Shown: positions 1 through 9,701 of the stretch, piece after piece
Position numbering within the stretch: the stretch's first letter is position 1
Layout: each line of letters starts with the position of its first letter
Origin: an uncultured Holophagaceae bacterium
GTDB taxonomy: Bacteria; Acidobacteriota; Holophagae; Holophagales; Holophagaceae
Direction: 5' to 3'
Length of the DNA: 64,000 nt
Assembly: GCA_903937385.1 (NCBI GenBank)
Contig: CAIZZF010000025.1
Coordinates: 1-64,000 of the forward strand
Made by a program: the position numbers and the translations under genes
Notes under the pieces: generated by a model
The model's input: only the letters and a program-made list of their open reading frames with translations
Told to the model about the DNA's origin: nothing
Databases searched by the model: none

Positions 1-127
1 CTTCTACCCTTCGTCGTGGCTTTTCCCCAGGGGTCACACCCGTTCCCATCCCGAACACGGCCGTTAAGACCTGGAGGGCCGATGATACTGCTCTGCACAG
101 GAGTGGAAAAGTAGGTCGCTGCGACGT
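1..127 (+). rRNA. rrf: 5S ribosomal RNA (5' end may be at or just before window start)
   Basis: Conserved 5S core CCCGTTCCCATCCCGAACACGG followed by GTTAAG...GTAGGTCGCTGCGA. Confidence 0.9.
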
Positions 128-136
128 TAAAATCCC

Positions 137-166
137 CTCCGGGCCATCATAATTGATGGCCCGGAG
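137..166 (+). terminator. Intrinsic terminator of rRNA operon
   Basis: Perfect 13-bp stem CTCCGGGCCATCA-TAAT-TGATGGCCCGGAG followed by TTGTTT. Confidence 0.85.
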
Positions 167-207
167 TTGTTTAGAACGATAGAATTCTTCTCTATTTCGA
201 GGCAGCC

Positions 208-2121
208 ATGTCCATCGAGGTCCGACTTCCAGATGACTCTCTCCGGCAGCTGGCCGAGGGTGCCACCGGGGCTGACCTGGCCGGCGGAATCGGTGCCCGT
301 CTGCTGGAGGCCGCCCTGGCCATCAAGGTCGACGGTCGGCTGGTGGACCTGAAGGCGCCTCTGGCAGACGGCGTCAAAGTTGAGATCGTCACCAGCAAGA
401 GCCCCGACAGCCTGGAACTGGTGCGTCACTCCACGGCCCACCTGCTGGCCCATGCGGTGAAGCGCCTCTACCCCCATGCCCGAGTGGGCATCGGACCGAC
501 CATCGAAGATGGTTTCTACTACGACTTCTGGATGGACAAGCCCTTCACGCCCGAGGACCTGCCGGTCATCGAGGCCGAGATGCGGAAGATCGTGGCCGAG
601 GACGTTCCCGTGATTCGGGAGGACCTGGGCCGGGATGCCGCCGTGGCCCGCTTTACGGAACTTGATGAGCCCCTGAAGGTTGAGATCGTCGCGACGATCC
701 CCCAGGGCGACATTGTCAGCGGCTACAGCCAGGGCGACTTCTATGATTTGTGCCGCGGACCCCACGTCCCCAGCACTTCGAAGCTGAAGGCCTTCAAGCT
801 GCTCAGCATCGCCGGCGCCTACTGGAAGGGCGACGAGAAGCGCCAGATGCTCAGCCGCATCTACGGCACCGCCTTCCATTCCCAGAAGGAGCTCGATGAG
901 CACCTGAAGCGCCTGGAAGAGGCCAAGGCCCGGGACCACCGCAAGCTGGGCAAGGAACTGGGGCTCTACTCCTTCCACCCCGAAGCGCCGGCCTCACCCT
1001 TCTTCCACCCCAAGGGCACCCAGGTCTATAACGAGCTGGTGACCTACATCCGCGAGCTCTACTTCAAATACGAGTACAGCGAGGTCATCACGCCGCAGAT
1101 CCTCGACGTGGCGCTCTGGAAGACCAGCGGCCACTACGACAACTACGCCGAGAACATGTACTTCACCACCGCCGAAGAGCGGGAATACGCCGTGAAGCCC
1201 ATGAACTGCCCCGGCCACTGCATCATGTATGGCAGTCAGAAGCACAGCTACCGGGATCTGCCTATTCGCTACGCAGACTTCGGACGCCTGCACCGCTTCG
1301 AGCGCAGCGGCGTCACCCACGGTCTCACACGGGTCCGCACCTTCTGTCAGGACGACGCGCACATCTACTGCACGCCCGAGCAGATCAAGGCCGAGATGGC
1401 CGCTTTCCTGGAGCTGCTGAAGGAGGTCTACGACACCTTCGGCTTCGAGGGCATGCGCGTGGCCCTCAGCACCCGGCCCGAGAAGCGGCTGGGCTCCGAT
1501 GAGGTCTGGGATGCGGGCGAGAAGGCGCTGGCCGAGGCCCTGGATGAGGCCGGCATGCCCTACACCCTGAACCCCGGCGAGGGGGCCTTCTATGGTCCCA
1601 AGATCGAGTTCCAGATCCTGGATGCGCTCAAGCGGCCCTGGCAGCTGGGTACCCTCCAGGTGGACTACATGCTGCCCGAGCGCTTTGAACTTACCTACAC
1701 CCGCCCCGATGGCGGCGAGGGGCAGCCCATCATGCTGCACCGCGCGATCCTCGGCAGCCTCGAGCGTTTCATGGGCATCCTGGTGGAGCACACCGCCGGA
1801 GCCTTCCCGGCCTGGCTGGCGCCGGTCCAGGTGGCCATCCTGCCGATCACGGACCGCGCGCATGCTTTCTCCACGGAGGCCGCGGCCCAGGCGAAGGCGC
1901 TGGGGCTGAGGGCCGAGCTGGATCTCCGGAACGAGAGCCTCAAGGCCAAGATTCGGGAAGCCCAACTGGCGAAGGTGCCCTACATGCTGGTCATCGGTGA
2001 TCGCGAAGCCGAGGCGGGTACGGTCTCCGTGCGGCACCGCCACCGGGGCGACCTGGGGGTCCAGCCCCTGGCCGACTTCCTCGCGTCCCTGGCGACCGAG
2101 GTCCGGGACCGCCAGCGCTGA
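208..2121 (+). CDS. thrS: Threonyl-tRNA synthetase
   Basis: 637 aa; N-terminal TGS-like region, class II motifs (MNCPGHCIMYGSQ, RLHRFERSGVTHGLTRVRTFCQDDAHIYC). Confidence 0.97.
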   Translation: MSIEVRLPDDSLRQLAEGATGADLAGGIGARLLEAALAIKVDGRLVDLKAPLADGVKVEIVTSKSPDSLELVRHSTAHLLAHAVKRLYPHARVGIGPTIEDGFYYDFWMDKPFTPEDLPVIEAEMRKIVAEDVPVIREDLGRDAAVARFTELDEPLKVEIVATIPQGDIVSGYSQGDFYDLCRGPHVPSTSKLKAFKLLSIAGAYWKGDEKRQMLSRIYGTAFHSQKELDEHLKRLEEAKARDHRKLGKELGLYSFHPEAPASPFFHPKGTQVYNELVTYIRELYFKYEYSEVITPQILDVALWKTSGHYDNYAENMYFTTAEEREYAVKPMNCPGHCIMYGSQKHSYRDLPIRYADFGRLHRFERSGVTHGLTRVRTFCQDDAHIYCTPEQIKAEMAAFLELLKEVYDTFGFEGMRVALSTRPEKRLGSDEVWDAGEKALAEALDEAGMPYTLNPGEGAFYGPKIEFQILDALKRPWQLGTLQVDYMLPERFELTYTRPDGGEGQPIMLHRAILGSLERFMGILVEHTAGAFPAWLAPVQVAILPITDRAHAFSTEAAAQAKALGLRAELDLRNESLKAKIREAQLAKVPYMLVIGDREAEAGTVSVRHRHRGDLGVQPLADFLASLATEVRDRQR

Positions 2122-2195
2122 TCCTGTTTTCCGTGCTTGGCGGGGAAGCATTGAAGTGATAGACTTTTTGTCCTTGTGCAACTAGGGGAGGAACC

Positions 2196-2783
2196 ATTCG
2201 TCCTAATGAGACTCGCATCAACGACGGCATCCGGGCCCAAGAGGTCCGCGTCATCTCCGAAGATGGCGAACAGCTTGGCTTGATGCCTCCCCAGCAGGCC
2301 ATCCGGATCGCAGAAGAGCGCGGTCTCGACTTGGTGGAAGTAGCCGGGAATGCCAATCCCCCTGTCTGCCGAATCATGGACTACGGCAAATACAAATTCA
2401 TGGAAGCCAAGCGGGAGCACGCTGCCCGCGCCAAGCAGAAGAACATCGTCGTCAAGGAAGTGAAGTTCCGACCCAAGACCGATGACCACGATTTCGATTT
2501 CAAAGTGAAGCACATCCTGCGGTTTCTGGAGGATGAAGACAAAGTCAAAGTGGTGGTCATGTTCCGCGGACGCGAAGTGGTCCACCGCGACATCGGCTAC
2601 CGAATCATTGAAGAAGTCATCCAGCGGATCGGCGACAAGGCCATCGTTGAAAAATCTGCAGGCATCGATGGTCGCGACATGCACGCCATCCTCGCCCCCC
2701 GGATCATCGAAGCCCCCAAGCCGCCCAAGAAACCCAAGGTTGCCAAGCCCGAAACCCCCGAAACCGAATCCCAGATCCAGTGA
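2196..2783 (+). CDS. infC: Translation initiation factor IF-3, AUU start
   Basis: Track ORF starts late at 2280; in-frame extension to ATT at 2196 gives [30 protein letters not shown]..., the conserved IF3 N-terminus, preceded by GGGGAGGAACC. Confidence 0.93.
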   Translation: MRPNETRINDGIRAQEVRVISEDGEQLGLMPPQQAIRIAEERGLDLVEVAGNANPPVCRIMDYGKYKFMEAKREHAARAKQKNIVVKEVKFRPKTDDHDFDFKVKHILRFLEDEDKVKVVVMFRGREVVHRDIGYRIIEEVIQRIGDKAIVEKSAGIDGRDMHAILAPRIIEAPKPPKKPKVAKPETPETESQIQ

Positions 2784-2790
2784 GGAACCC

Positions 2791-2991
2791 ATGAGCTACA
2801 AGATCAAGACCCACAAGGGCGCGCAGAAGCGATTCAAGAAGACCGCCGGCGGCAAGTTCAAGCGCGGCTGCTCCCACCAGCGCCACATCCTCACCAAGAA
2901 GACCGCGAAGCGGAAGCGCCAGCTCGACATGGGCCGCATGGTGTCCAAGGCCGACCAGAAGGCCGTCATGGCGATGCTGCCTTACGCGTGA
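2791..2991 (+). CDS. rpmI: 50S ribosomal protein L35
   Basis: [46 protein letters not shown]-terminal part of ORF 2533..2991. Confidence 0.95.
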   Translation: MSYKIKTHKGAQKRFKKTAGGKFKRGCSHQRHILTKKTAKRKRQLDMGRMVSKADQKAVMAMLPYA

Positions 2992-2998
2992 TTTCTCG

Positions 2999-3108
2999 CG
3001 GGGTTCCCTTGGGGACCCCGTAACCGCGCAAGCGTAGCTTGCGCGTGGTTTTACCCTTTACGCCTTCGGCGCTTACGCCGGCGGTTCAACCCGGTGGCTG
3101 TTGCCACC
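2999..3108 (+). other. Structured rpmI-rplT spacer (series of hairpins)
   Basis: CGGGGTtCCC/GGGgACCCCG (2999-3020); AACCGCGCAAGC-gta-GCTTGCGC-gt-GGTT followed by TTTT (3022-3052); GGTGGC-tgtt-GCCACC (3093-3108). Confidence 0.6.
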
Positions 3109-3170
3109 CCCGATGAGGCCCCTAAAGCCCGCCCCCACCGGGACGTGCTGCCTCGAGGAAAGGATTCAAC

Positions 3171-3518
3171 ATGACTCGCGTAAAACGCGGTTTCAAACGA
3201 GCCCAGCGCCGCAAGCGCATGATGAAGTTCGCAAAGGGCTTCTACGGCGCCAAGTCCCGCCTGTATCGCTCAGCCAAGGAAGCGGTCGAGAAGGCTCTCG
3301 GCTACGGCTATCGCGACCGCAAGGTCAAGAAGCGTGACTTCCGTCGCCTGTGGGTGGTCCGCATCAGCGCTGCCTGCGGCCAGAACGGCACCAGCTACTC
3401 GAAGTTCATGGGCGGCCTGAAGAAGGCGTCCGTGGACCTGGACCGCAAGATCCTCGCGGATCTCGCCGTTCGCAATCCCGAGGCGTTTACCAAGCTCGTG
3501 GCCGTGGCCAAGGGCTGA
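3171..3518 (+). CDS. rplT: 50S ribosomal protein L20
   Basis: [39 protein letters not shown]... typical L20. Confidence 0.97.
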   Translation: MTRVKRGFKRAQRRKRMMKFAKGFYGAKSRLYRSAKEAVEKALGYGYRDRKVKKRDFRRLWVVRISAACGQNGTSYSKFMGGLKKASVDLDRKILADLAVRNPEAFTKLVAVAKG

Positions 3519-3545
3519 ACGCGAAGCAGCACGTCGCAGACACCC

Positions 3546-3569
3546 GAAAGGCCGCGCAAGCGGCCTTTC
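3546..3569 (+). terminator. Hairpin terminator/attenuator between rplT and pheS
   Basis: GAAAGGCCG-CGCAAG-CGGCCTTTC followed by TCTGTTCT. Confidence 0.6.
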
Positions 3570-3598
3570 TCTGTTCTGAACCACCAGTCGAGGGCTCC

Positions 3599-4669
3599 AT
3601 GGATCAGCTGCTGCCGCCTGAAATCGTTGAGGCGGGCCAAACCTTCCCTGCCGCGCTGGCCGCCTGCGGCGACCTGGATGCCCTGCTGCGCCTGAAGGGC
3701 GCCTTCGTGGGCCGCGAGGCCAGCCACGCGACCCGTCTGATGGAGCTGCTCAAGACCGCACCGAAGGAACAGAAGCGCGAGCTGGGCGCCGCCATCAACG
3801 GCCTCAAGCAGCAGTGGGAGGAAGGCCTCAAGGTCCGCCAGGCGGAGCTCGAAGCGGCCAAGCGCAAGCTCGGGGCCCTCGCGGCCTCCTGGGATCCCGC
3901 CCTGCCACCGCCCCAGCCGCCGCGCGGCGCCCTGCATCCCCTGAACCGCCTGATGGATCGCCTGGTGGACGTCTTCCGCCCCATGGGTTTCCACGTGGAG
4001 GAAGGCCCCGAAGTCGAGACCGAAGCGCACAACTTCGACGGCCTGAACATCCCCGAGGACCACCCCGCGAAAGCCAGCTCCGACACCTTCTACCTGGCCG
4101 CGCATCCCGAGCTGCTGCTGCGCACGCACACCAGCCCCGTGCAGGTGCGGACGTTGCTGCGGGTGGCGCCGGACCTCGCTGCGCGTGGCGGCATCCGCTT
4201 CCTCGCGCCGGGTCGCGTCTACCGCAAGGACGAGATCGATCCCACCCACAGCCCCATGTTCCACCAGGTGGAGGGCATGCTCGTGGGCCACGGCATCGGC
4301 ATGCAGCACCTGAAGGGGACGCTGGAATACGCCCTGCGTGCCCTGTTCGGCCCGGACACGGAGATCCGCCTGCGGCCCTCCTACTTCCCCTTCGTGGAGC
4401 CCGGCTGTGAAGTCGATGTGAGCTGCCCGCTCTGCGGCGCCAAGGGCTGTCGCGTGTGCAAGGGCTCAGGCTGGGTCGAGATCCTTGGCGCCGGCCTGAT
4501 CCATCCCAACGTGCTCACCTATGCGGGCATCGATCCCCACGAGTGGTCCGGCTGGGCCTTCGGCATGGGCGTCGAGCGCATGGCCATGATGCTCAGTCAG
4601 ACACCGGACCTGCGCCTGTTCTTCGAGAACGACCAGCGCTTCCTAAAGGCCATGGGAGGGCTCGACTGA
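3599..4669 (+). CDS. pheS: Phenylalanyl-tRNA synthetase alpha subunit
   Basis: MDQLLPPEIVEAGQ...HPLNRLMDRLVDVFRPMGFHVEEGPEVE, TSPVQVRTL, FHQVEGMLVG; start inside ORF 3350..4669. Confidence 0.95.
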   Translation: MDQLLPPEIVEAGQTFPAALAACGDLDALLRLKGAFVGREASHATRLMELLKTAPKEQKRELGAAINGLKQQWEEGLKVRQAELEAAKRKLGALAASWDPALPPPQPPRGALHPLNRLMDRLVDVFRPMGFHVEEGPEVETEAHNFDGLNIPEDHPAKASSDTFYLAAHPELLLRTHTSPVQVRTLLRVAPDLAARGGIRFLAPGRVYRKDEIDPTHSPMFHQVEGMLVGHGIGMQHLKGTLEYALRALFGPDTEIRLRPSYFPFVEPGCEVDVSCPLCGAKGCRVCKGSGWVEILGAGLIHPNVLTYAGIDPHEWSGWAFGMGVERMAMMLSQTPDLRLFFENDQRFLKAMGGLD

Positions 4670-6591
4670 TGTGGATCGAACGCAAGGTCCTGGCCCAGGA
4701 GATTCCGGCCGCCGCAGCTCTGGACACGCGCCAGCTCTGTGAGGTTTTGGCCGCCCTCGGCTTCCCCGTGGATGGCGTGGCCGCCCTCGAGGGCACCGAG
4801 GCGCTGGACGTGGACATCACCGCCAACCGCGGGGACGCCATGTCCCACCGGGGCATTGCCCGCGAGCTCGCCGCCAAGCTGCAGCAACCCCTGGCACCCA
4901 TCGCCACCGGCACTGTCTCCGAAGGTGCGGCGCTGGTTCCGGTGCGGCTCGAGGCCGAGGCCTGCCCCATCTATGCCACGGCGGTGCTGGCGCTCGGCGA
5001 GGGGATCACCCCCGAGGCGGTCCAGTCCTTCCTGCGGGCCCTGGAGGCCAGCCCCAAGCGGCTGCCGGCGGTGGATGCGTCCAACGAGCTCCTGCTCCGC
5101 TACGGGCATCCGACCCACGCCTTTGATGCGGATGCCATCCACGGCGCCGTCACGGTGCGCTGGGCGAAGGCCGCAGAGACTCTGGTGACCCTGGACGGGG
5201 TGACCCGGACCCTCACGGAGCGCGACCTCGTCATCGCCGACGAAGCCGGTCCCATCGCCCTCGCGGGCGTCATGGGCGGCGACCGCACCAAGGTGACCGA
5301 GGCCACGCGTCGCGTGCTCCTGGAGAGCGCCTGGTTCGAGCCGAAGGTGGTGCGGGCCACGGCCCGCCGCCACAGCCTGCACACCGACGCCTCGCACCGC
5401 TTCGGCCGCGGGGCCGACCCCGCCATGGCCCGGGTTGCCCGCGACCTGCTGGTGGCGCGGCTCCAGGCCTGGTGCCAGGCGAAGCTGATCGGCGCCTGGA
5501 CCTCAGGGGCAGTCCCCGCACCTGCGGCGCCGGTGAATCTGGACCTGACCCTGCTCGCCCGAGTGGCGGGCGAGGCCGTGCCCCTCGAGGCGGCCCAGGA
5601 GGCGCTGGCCCGACTGGGCTGCACCGTGACGGTTGCAGGGGACCGGCTCTGCGTCGCGCCGCCCACCTGGCGGCATGACCTGGCCATCGCCGAGGACCTC
5701 GCCGAGGAGGTCCTGCGCCTGCGGGGCTACGAGCACATCCCTTCGGTGCTGCCGCCCATGGAGGGACCGCCCGAGCACCTCGCGCCCGCCTACCTCCTGC
5801 GCCAGCGGGTGGCGCGCCGGTTGGCCCAGCTGGGCTTCCACCAGACCGTGACCTATGGCTTCATCAGCCCCGAGGCCGATGCCCTCTTCGCCCCTCCGGA
5901 CAACCCGGCGGCCGGGCGGACCCTGGCCAACCCCCTGGGCTACGAGTATTCCGTCCTGCGGGCCTCCCTCCTGCCGAGCCTCAAGGCCACGGCGGAACAG
6001 AACCTGCGCCAGGGCTCCCGGCAGATCAAGCTCTTTGAGCTGGCGCCGACCTACCGCAGCACCCCCGCCGGTCCCCGGGAGCAGATGGCCCTGGCTGCGG
6101 TGTGGGGCGGCGTCCTGGGGGGCGAGGACTACCTCAGTCCCGCCCGGGCGGTGCTGGAGGCCGACCTCGCCGGGCTGGCCCGCGACCTGGACCTCCCCGG
6201 CCTTCCCACGGTTCACCGGCTGGCCGAGGGGCTCTTCGGCTTCGAGGTGGAGCTGGACGCCCTGCCTCGGCCCCAGGACCGGATCATCCCGGTCTTCCGG
6301 CCCTTCAGCCGGTTCCCCTCGGTGGAGCGGGATCTGTCCCTCCTGGTGGACCTGGGCCAGTCCTACGCGGACCTGCACCAGGCCATGGCGGCGGCCCTCC
6401 CTGCCGAGAGCCTGCTGGAGCTCCGCTGTGTGGATGTGTTCCGGCACAAGAGCCTGCCGGAGGGGCAGCAGGCCTGGCTTCTCCGCATGCGCTTCCAGGC
6501 GGAGCGGACCCTCGTCGGCGATGAGGTCGATGGCTGGGTGTCGGCGGCGCTGGCTGCGGCCGAGTCCCTGGGGGCGAAGCTCCGGGCGTAG
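4669..6591 (+). CDS. pheT: Phenylalanyl-tRNA synthetase beta subunit, short form lacking EMAP-like domain
   Basis: ATG overlaps pheS stop. 640 aa with B3/B4, B5 and FDX-ACB (PSVERDLSLLVD) regions but no N-terminal tRNA-binding OB domain. Confidence 0.92.
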   Translation: MWIERKVLAQEIPAAAALDTRQLCEVLAALGFPVDGVAALEGTEALDVDITANRGDAMSHRGIARELAAKLQQPLAPIATGTVSEGAALVPVRLEAEACPIYATAVLALGEGITPEAVQSFLRALEASPKRLPAVDASNELLLRYGHPTHAFDADAIHGAVTVRWAKAAETLVTLDGVTRTLTERDLVIADEAGPIALAGVMGGDRTKVTEATRRVLLESAWFEPKVVRATARRHSLHTDASHRFGRGADPAMARVARDLLVARLQAWCQAKLIGAWTSGAVPAPAAPVNLDLTLLARVAGEAVPLEAAQEALARLGCTVTVAGDRLCVAPPTWRHDLAIAEDLAEEVLRLRGYEHIPSVLPPMEGPPEHLAPAYLLRQRVARRLAQLGFHQTVTYGFISPEADALFAPPDNPAAGRTLANPLGYEYSVLRASLLPSLKATAEQNLRQGSRQIKLFELAPTYRSTPAGPREQMALAAVWGGVLGGEDYLSPARAVLEADLAGLARDLDLPGLPTVHRLAEGLFGFEVELDALPRPQDRIIPVFRPFSRFPSVERDLSLLVDLGQSYADLHQAMAAALPAESLLELRCVDVFRHKSLPEGQQAWLLRMRFQAERTLVGDEVDGWVSAALAAAESLGAKLRA

Positions 6592-6615
6592 AATGAGTCC
6601 TTTGAGGCAGCTCCC

Positions 6616-6852
6616 ATGGACCTACTGAAACAGCTCGAAGCCAAGATGCAGACCCTGCTCCAGCAGCGCAACCAGCTGAAGGAAGAGCTGGATGCGATGA
6701 AGTCAGCCGGGGCTGCCGGGGATCAGGAGCTGCAGTCCCTGCGGGCCCGCCTCGAGGAGGCCGTGGCCGCCCGGACCGCCCTGGAGAAGGACCGCGAGGC
6801 CACCCGGGAGCAGGTGGCGGCGATCCTGCGCGCGCTGGAGGCCCTGGGATGA
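6616..6852 (+). CDS. Small coiled-coil protein, ZapB-like
   Basis: 78 aa coiled coil MDLLKQLEAKMQTLLQQRNQLKEELDAMK directly upstream of zapA. Confidence 0.55.
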   Translation: MDLLKQLEAKMQTLLQQRNQLKEELDAMKSAGAAGDQELQSLRARLEEAVAARTALEKDREATREQVAAILRALEALG

Positions 6853-7208
6853 CGCTCCCCCTCCCTCTGCCGGGCACCCACCCGGTCACGGTGACGGTCC
6901 AGGGCCGGACGCTCCAGGTCCAGACGGACCAGCCCGAGACCCTCGCGGCGGCTCTCCGGATTCTGGAGGAGACCTTTCAGGACATGGACTCTGAATGCCA
7001 GGTAAGATGGGGCTGCGTCCCGAAAGGCCTGGACACTCCGTCTTGGTACCTGCTGGGCGCCCTGAATCTGGCGCACCGTGTGGCGCGCCTGGAGCAGGAA
7101 GCCAACCAGCATACCCATAACCTGGAACAGACTCTGTCCAAGCTTCTGAACGATGTTCCGGACGAACCTTCCGCCCCTGTGCCCCTGCTGGACGAGGACG
7201 GTGACTGA
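6849..7208 (+). CDS. zapA: Cell division protein ZapA-like
   Basis: 119 aa; VTVTVQGRTLQVQTDQPETL..., LGALNLAHRVARLEQEANQ; position before 6S candidate and rny. Confidence 0.65.
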   Translation: MTLPLPLPGTHPVTVTVQGRTLQVQTDQPETLAAALRILEETFQDMDSECQVRWGCVPKGLDTPSWYLLGALNLAHRVARLEQEANQHTHNLEQTLSKLLNDVPDEPSAPVPLLDEDGD

Positions 7209-7380
7209 TCTCCCTGCGAGGCCCGTGCTTATGGCCAAGCGCTTGTTCCGTAAGTCGACACGGGAAACCTTCCCCCTGACCTGTGCGTTCCGCGCGACGG
7301 CGCGCCTTAGCCAGGGATTCTGGTCTCCCCCCTACAAGCTAGGGAACTCGGCAAGCCTCCACGACTGAGCGGGGATTTTC
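7208..7380 (+). ncRNA. ssrS: 6S RNA candidate
   Basis: Noncoding ~170 nt between zapA and rny. Terminal helix TCCCTGC (7211-7217)/GCGGGGA (7369-7375) and GAGGC (7218-7222)/GCCTC (7355-7359). Downstream-of-zapA position is typical of ssrS. Confidence 0.7.
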
Positions 7381-7427
7381 ATTTCGGGTGCTGTTGGCTC
7401 TTTGGATCCTCATCCTTGGAGTCGCTG

Positions 7428-9047
7428 ATGAACTTGATCGCCTGGATCTTCCTTATCCTCTTCTTCGCCGCATCCGGCGTGGGCCTGCTCATGGCCCTCA
7501 AGGCCCAGAAAGCCACCGCGGAAGCCTCTCTGGCGCAATCCAAGGCCGAGTCCGACATCAAGGCCGAGCGCGAGCGCCTCCTGGAGGAAGCTCAGCGGGA
7601 GGCCCAGCGGCTGCGGCAGCGGGGCGAGCAGGAAGCCGAGACCATCCGCAAGGAGTCCGAGCTGAAGGCCAAGGAGCAGGCGCTGCAGGCCCGGACTGAG
7701 GCCGAGAAGCTGCTCACGGAGCGCCAGAAGAACCTGGAGAAGCAGGAGCAGCGGCTCCAGTCCAAGGAAGAGGGCCTGGACAAGAAGCACCAGCAGGTGG
7801 ACCAGAAGACCAAGGATGTGGAGACCCTGTCTGAGAAGCGCAAGGCCGAGCTGGAGCGCCTCGAGGCGCAGCAGGTCGAGGCCCGCCAGCTGGTGGAGGC
7901 CCAGGCCAAGCGGCTGGAGGAGGTGGCCGGGCTCACCCGCGAGGATGCCAAGAAGGAGCTCATCTCCCAGCTGGAGTATTCCGCCAAGATGGATGCCGCC
8001 AAGCTGGTGCGCCGCATCGAGGAGGAGGCCCAGGAGGAGGCCGCCAAGAAGGCCCGCTGGACCATCGGCGCCGCCATCCAGCGGGTGGCCTCGGACGTGG
8101 TGGCCGAGCAGGCCGTGAGCTCCGTCCAGCTCCCCAGCGACGACCTGAAGGGCCGCATCATCGGCCGCGAGGGCCGCAACATCCGGGCGCTGGAAAAGGC
8201 CACGGGCTGCGACCTGATCGTGGACGACACACCCGAGAGCATCGTCGTGTCGAGCTTCGACCCCATCCGCCGCGAGGTGGCCCGCCAGGCCATCCTCAAG
8301 CTGCTGGCGGACGGCCGCATCCACCCCGCCCGCATCGAGGAGGTGGTGGAGAAGGTCAAGGTGGACATGGACCAGCACCTCAAGGAGATCGGCGAGGCCG
8401 CCTGCATCGAGATGGGCTTCCCGGATGTGCACCCCAAGCTGCACAAGCTGGTGGGCCGTCTGAACTACCGGACCTCCTACGGCCAGAACGTGCTGGAGCA
8501 CACCAAGGAGGTGGCCCGCATCGCCGAATACATGGCCGGCGAGATGGGGTCAGACGCTCGGCTGGCACGGCGCGCGGGGCTCTTCCATGACATCGGCAAG
8601 GCCATTGACCGGGAAGTCGAAGGCACCCACATCGAGATCGGCATGCAGCTGCTGCAGCGCTACGGGGAGAAGGAGGAGGTCATCCACGCCATGAGCTGCC
8701 ACCACGGGGACTTCGAGCCCCGCACCGTGGAAGCCATGCTGATCACCGCCGCGGACGCCCTCAGTGCCGCCCGGCCCGGCGCCCGCCGCGAGATGCTGGA
8801 GACCTACGTGAAGCGCCTCGAACAGCTCGAGGGCATCGCCAACAGCTACAAGGGCGTCCAGAAGAGCTTCGCCATGCAGGCGGGCCGTGAGATCCGCATC
8901 CTGGTGGATGCCGGTTCCGTGAACGACGACCAGGCCTACTGGATCGCCAAGGATGTCTCCCGCCGGATCGAGTCCGAGATGCAGTATCCCGGGCAGATCA
9001 AAGTCACCGTCATGCGGGAGCTGAGGGCCGTCGAAATCGCGCGCTGA
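7428..9047 (+). CDS. rny: Ribonuclease Y
   Basis: N-terminal TM, long coiled coil, KH region [33 protein letters not shown] motif [13 protein letters not shown] at 7428 has SD TTGGAG; TTG 7416 is possible. Confidence 0.95.
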   Translation: MNLIAWIFLILFFAASGVGLLMALKAQKATAEASLAQSKAESDIKAERERLLEEAQREAQRLRQRGEQEAETIRKESELKAKEQALQARTEAEKLLTERQKNLEKQEQRLQSKEEGLDKKHQQVDQKTKDVETLSEKRKAELERLEAQQVEARQLVEAQAKRLEEVAGLTREDAKKELISQLEYSAKMDAAKLVRRIEEEAQEEAAKKARWTIGAAIQRVASDVVAEQAVSSVQLPSDDLKGRIIGREGRNIRALEKATGCDLIVDDTPESIVVSSFDPIRREVARQAILKLLADGRIHPARIEEVVEKVKVDMDQHLKEIGEAACIEMGFPDVHPKLHKLVGRLNYRTSYGQNVLEHTKEVARIAEYMAGEMGSDARLARRAGLFHDIGKAIDREVEGTHIEIGMQLLQRYGEKEEVIHAMSCHHGDFEPRTVEAMLITAADALSAARPGARREMLETYVKRLEQLEGIANSYKGVQKSFAMQAGREIRILVDAGSVNDDQAYWIAKDVSRRIESEMQYPGQIKVTVMRELRAVEIAR

Positions 9048-9050
9048 GCC

Positions 9051-9701
9051 TCAGGCAAGGTGGATGAGACCGCGCCGGAGGGCGATCACGGTCGCCTCTG
9101 TCCGGTCCTTGGCCTCGAGCTTCCGCAGCAGGTTGTTCACGTGGATCTTCACCGTGGGCTCGGCCAGGCCGAGGGTGTTGGCGATCTCGCGGTTGCGCTC
9201 ACCCTGGGCCAGCAGGCGCAGCACGTCCAATTCGCGGGCGGTGAGGCGCTCGGACTCCATGGCCTCCACCAGACGGGCGGCGGTGGCGGGTGGCAGGTAG
9301 CGCTGGCCTGCCGCGACAGCTCGGACGGCTTCGATCAAGGCGGCCCTGCGGACGTTCTTGAGGAGGTAGCCACGGGCGCCGGCTTCGAGGGCGCGCTGGA
9401 TGTCTGCATCACCATCAAAGGTGGTGAGCACCAGCACCCGGGCCTCGGGATCCTCCCGGCGAATGGCCTTGATGGCCTCCACGCCGGTCTGCCCCGGCAG
9501 CTGGAGGTCCATGATGGTCACGGTGGGGCGCAGGTTCCGCCAGGCCACAACGGCCTCCTTGCCATCGCCGGCCTCGCCCACGACCTCCAGATCGGGCTCA
9601 CCTTCATGCAGGATCGCGACCAGCCCGTCACGCACGACCGGGTGGTCATCCACGATGAGGAGGCGGATGCGTTCGGTTGAGTCTAGGGTCATAAAGGCCA
9701 C
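9051..9701 (-). CDS. LuxR/NarL-family response regulator
   Basis: Receiver IRLLIVDDHPVVRDGLVAIL...TIMDLQLPG plus LuxR HTH LTARELDVLRLLAQGERNREIANTLGLAEPTVKIHVNNLLRKL. Confidence 0.93.
   Translation of the reverse strand: MAFMTLDSTERIRLLIVDDHPVVRDGLVAILHEGEPDLEVVGEAGDGKEAVVAWRNLRPTVTIMDLQLPGQTGVEAIKAIRREDPEARVLVLTTFDGDADIQRALEAGARGYLLKNVRRAALIEAVRAVAAGQRYLPPATAARLVEAMESERLTARELDVLRLLAQGERNREIANTLGLAEPTVKIHVNNLLRKLEAKDRTEATVIALRRGLIHLA

Noticed and set aside
7153-7368. 71-aa ORF across zapA end and the gap
   Set aside because: Covers the 6S RNA candidate; no SD and overlaps zapA in another frame.
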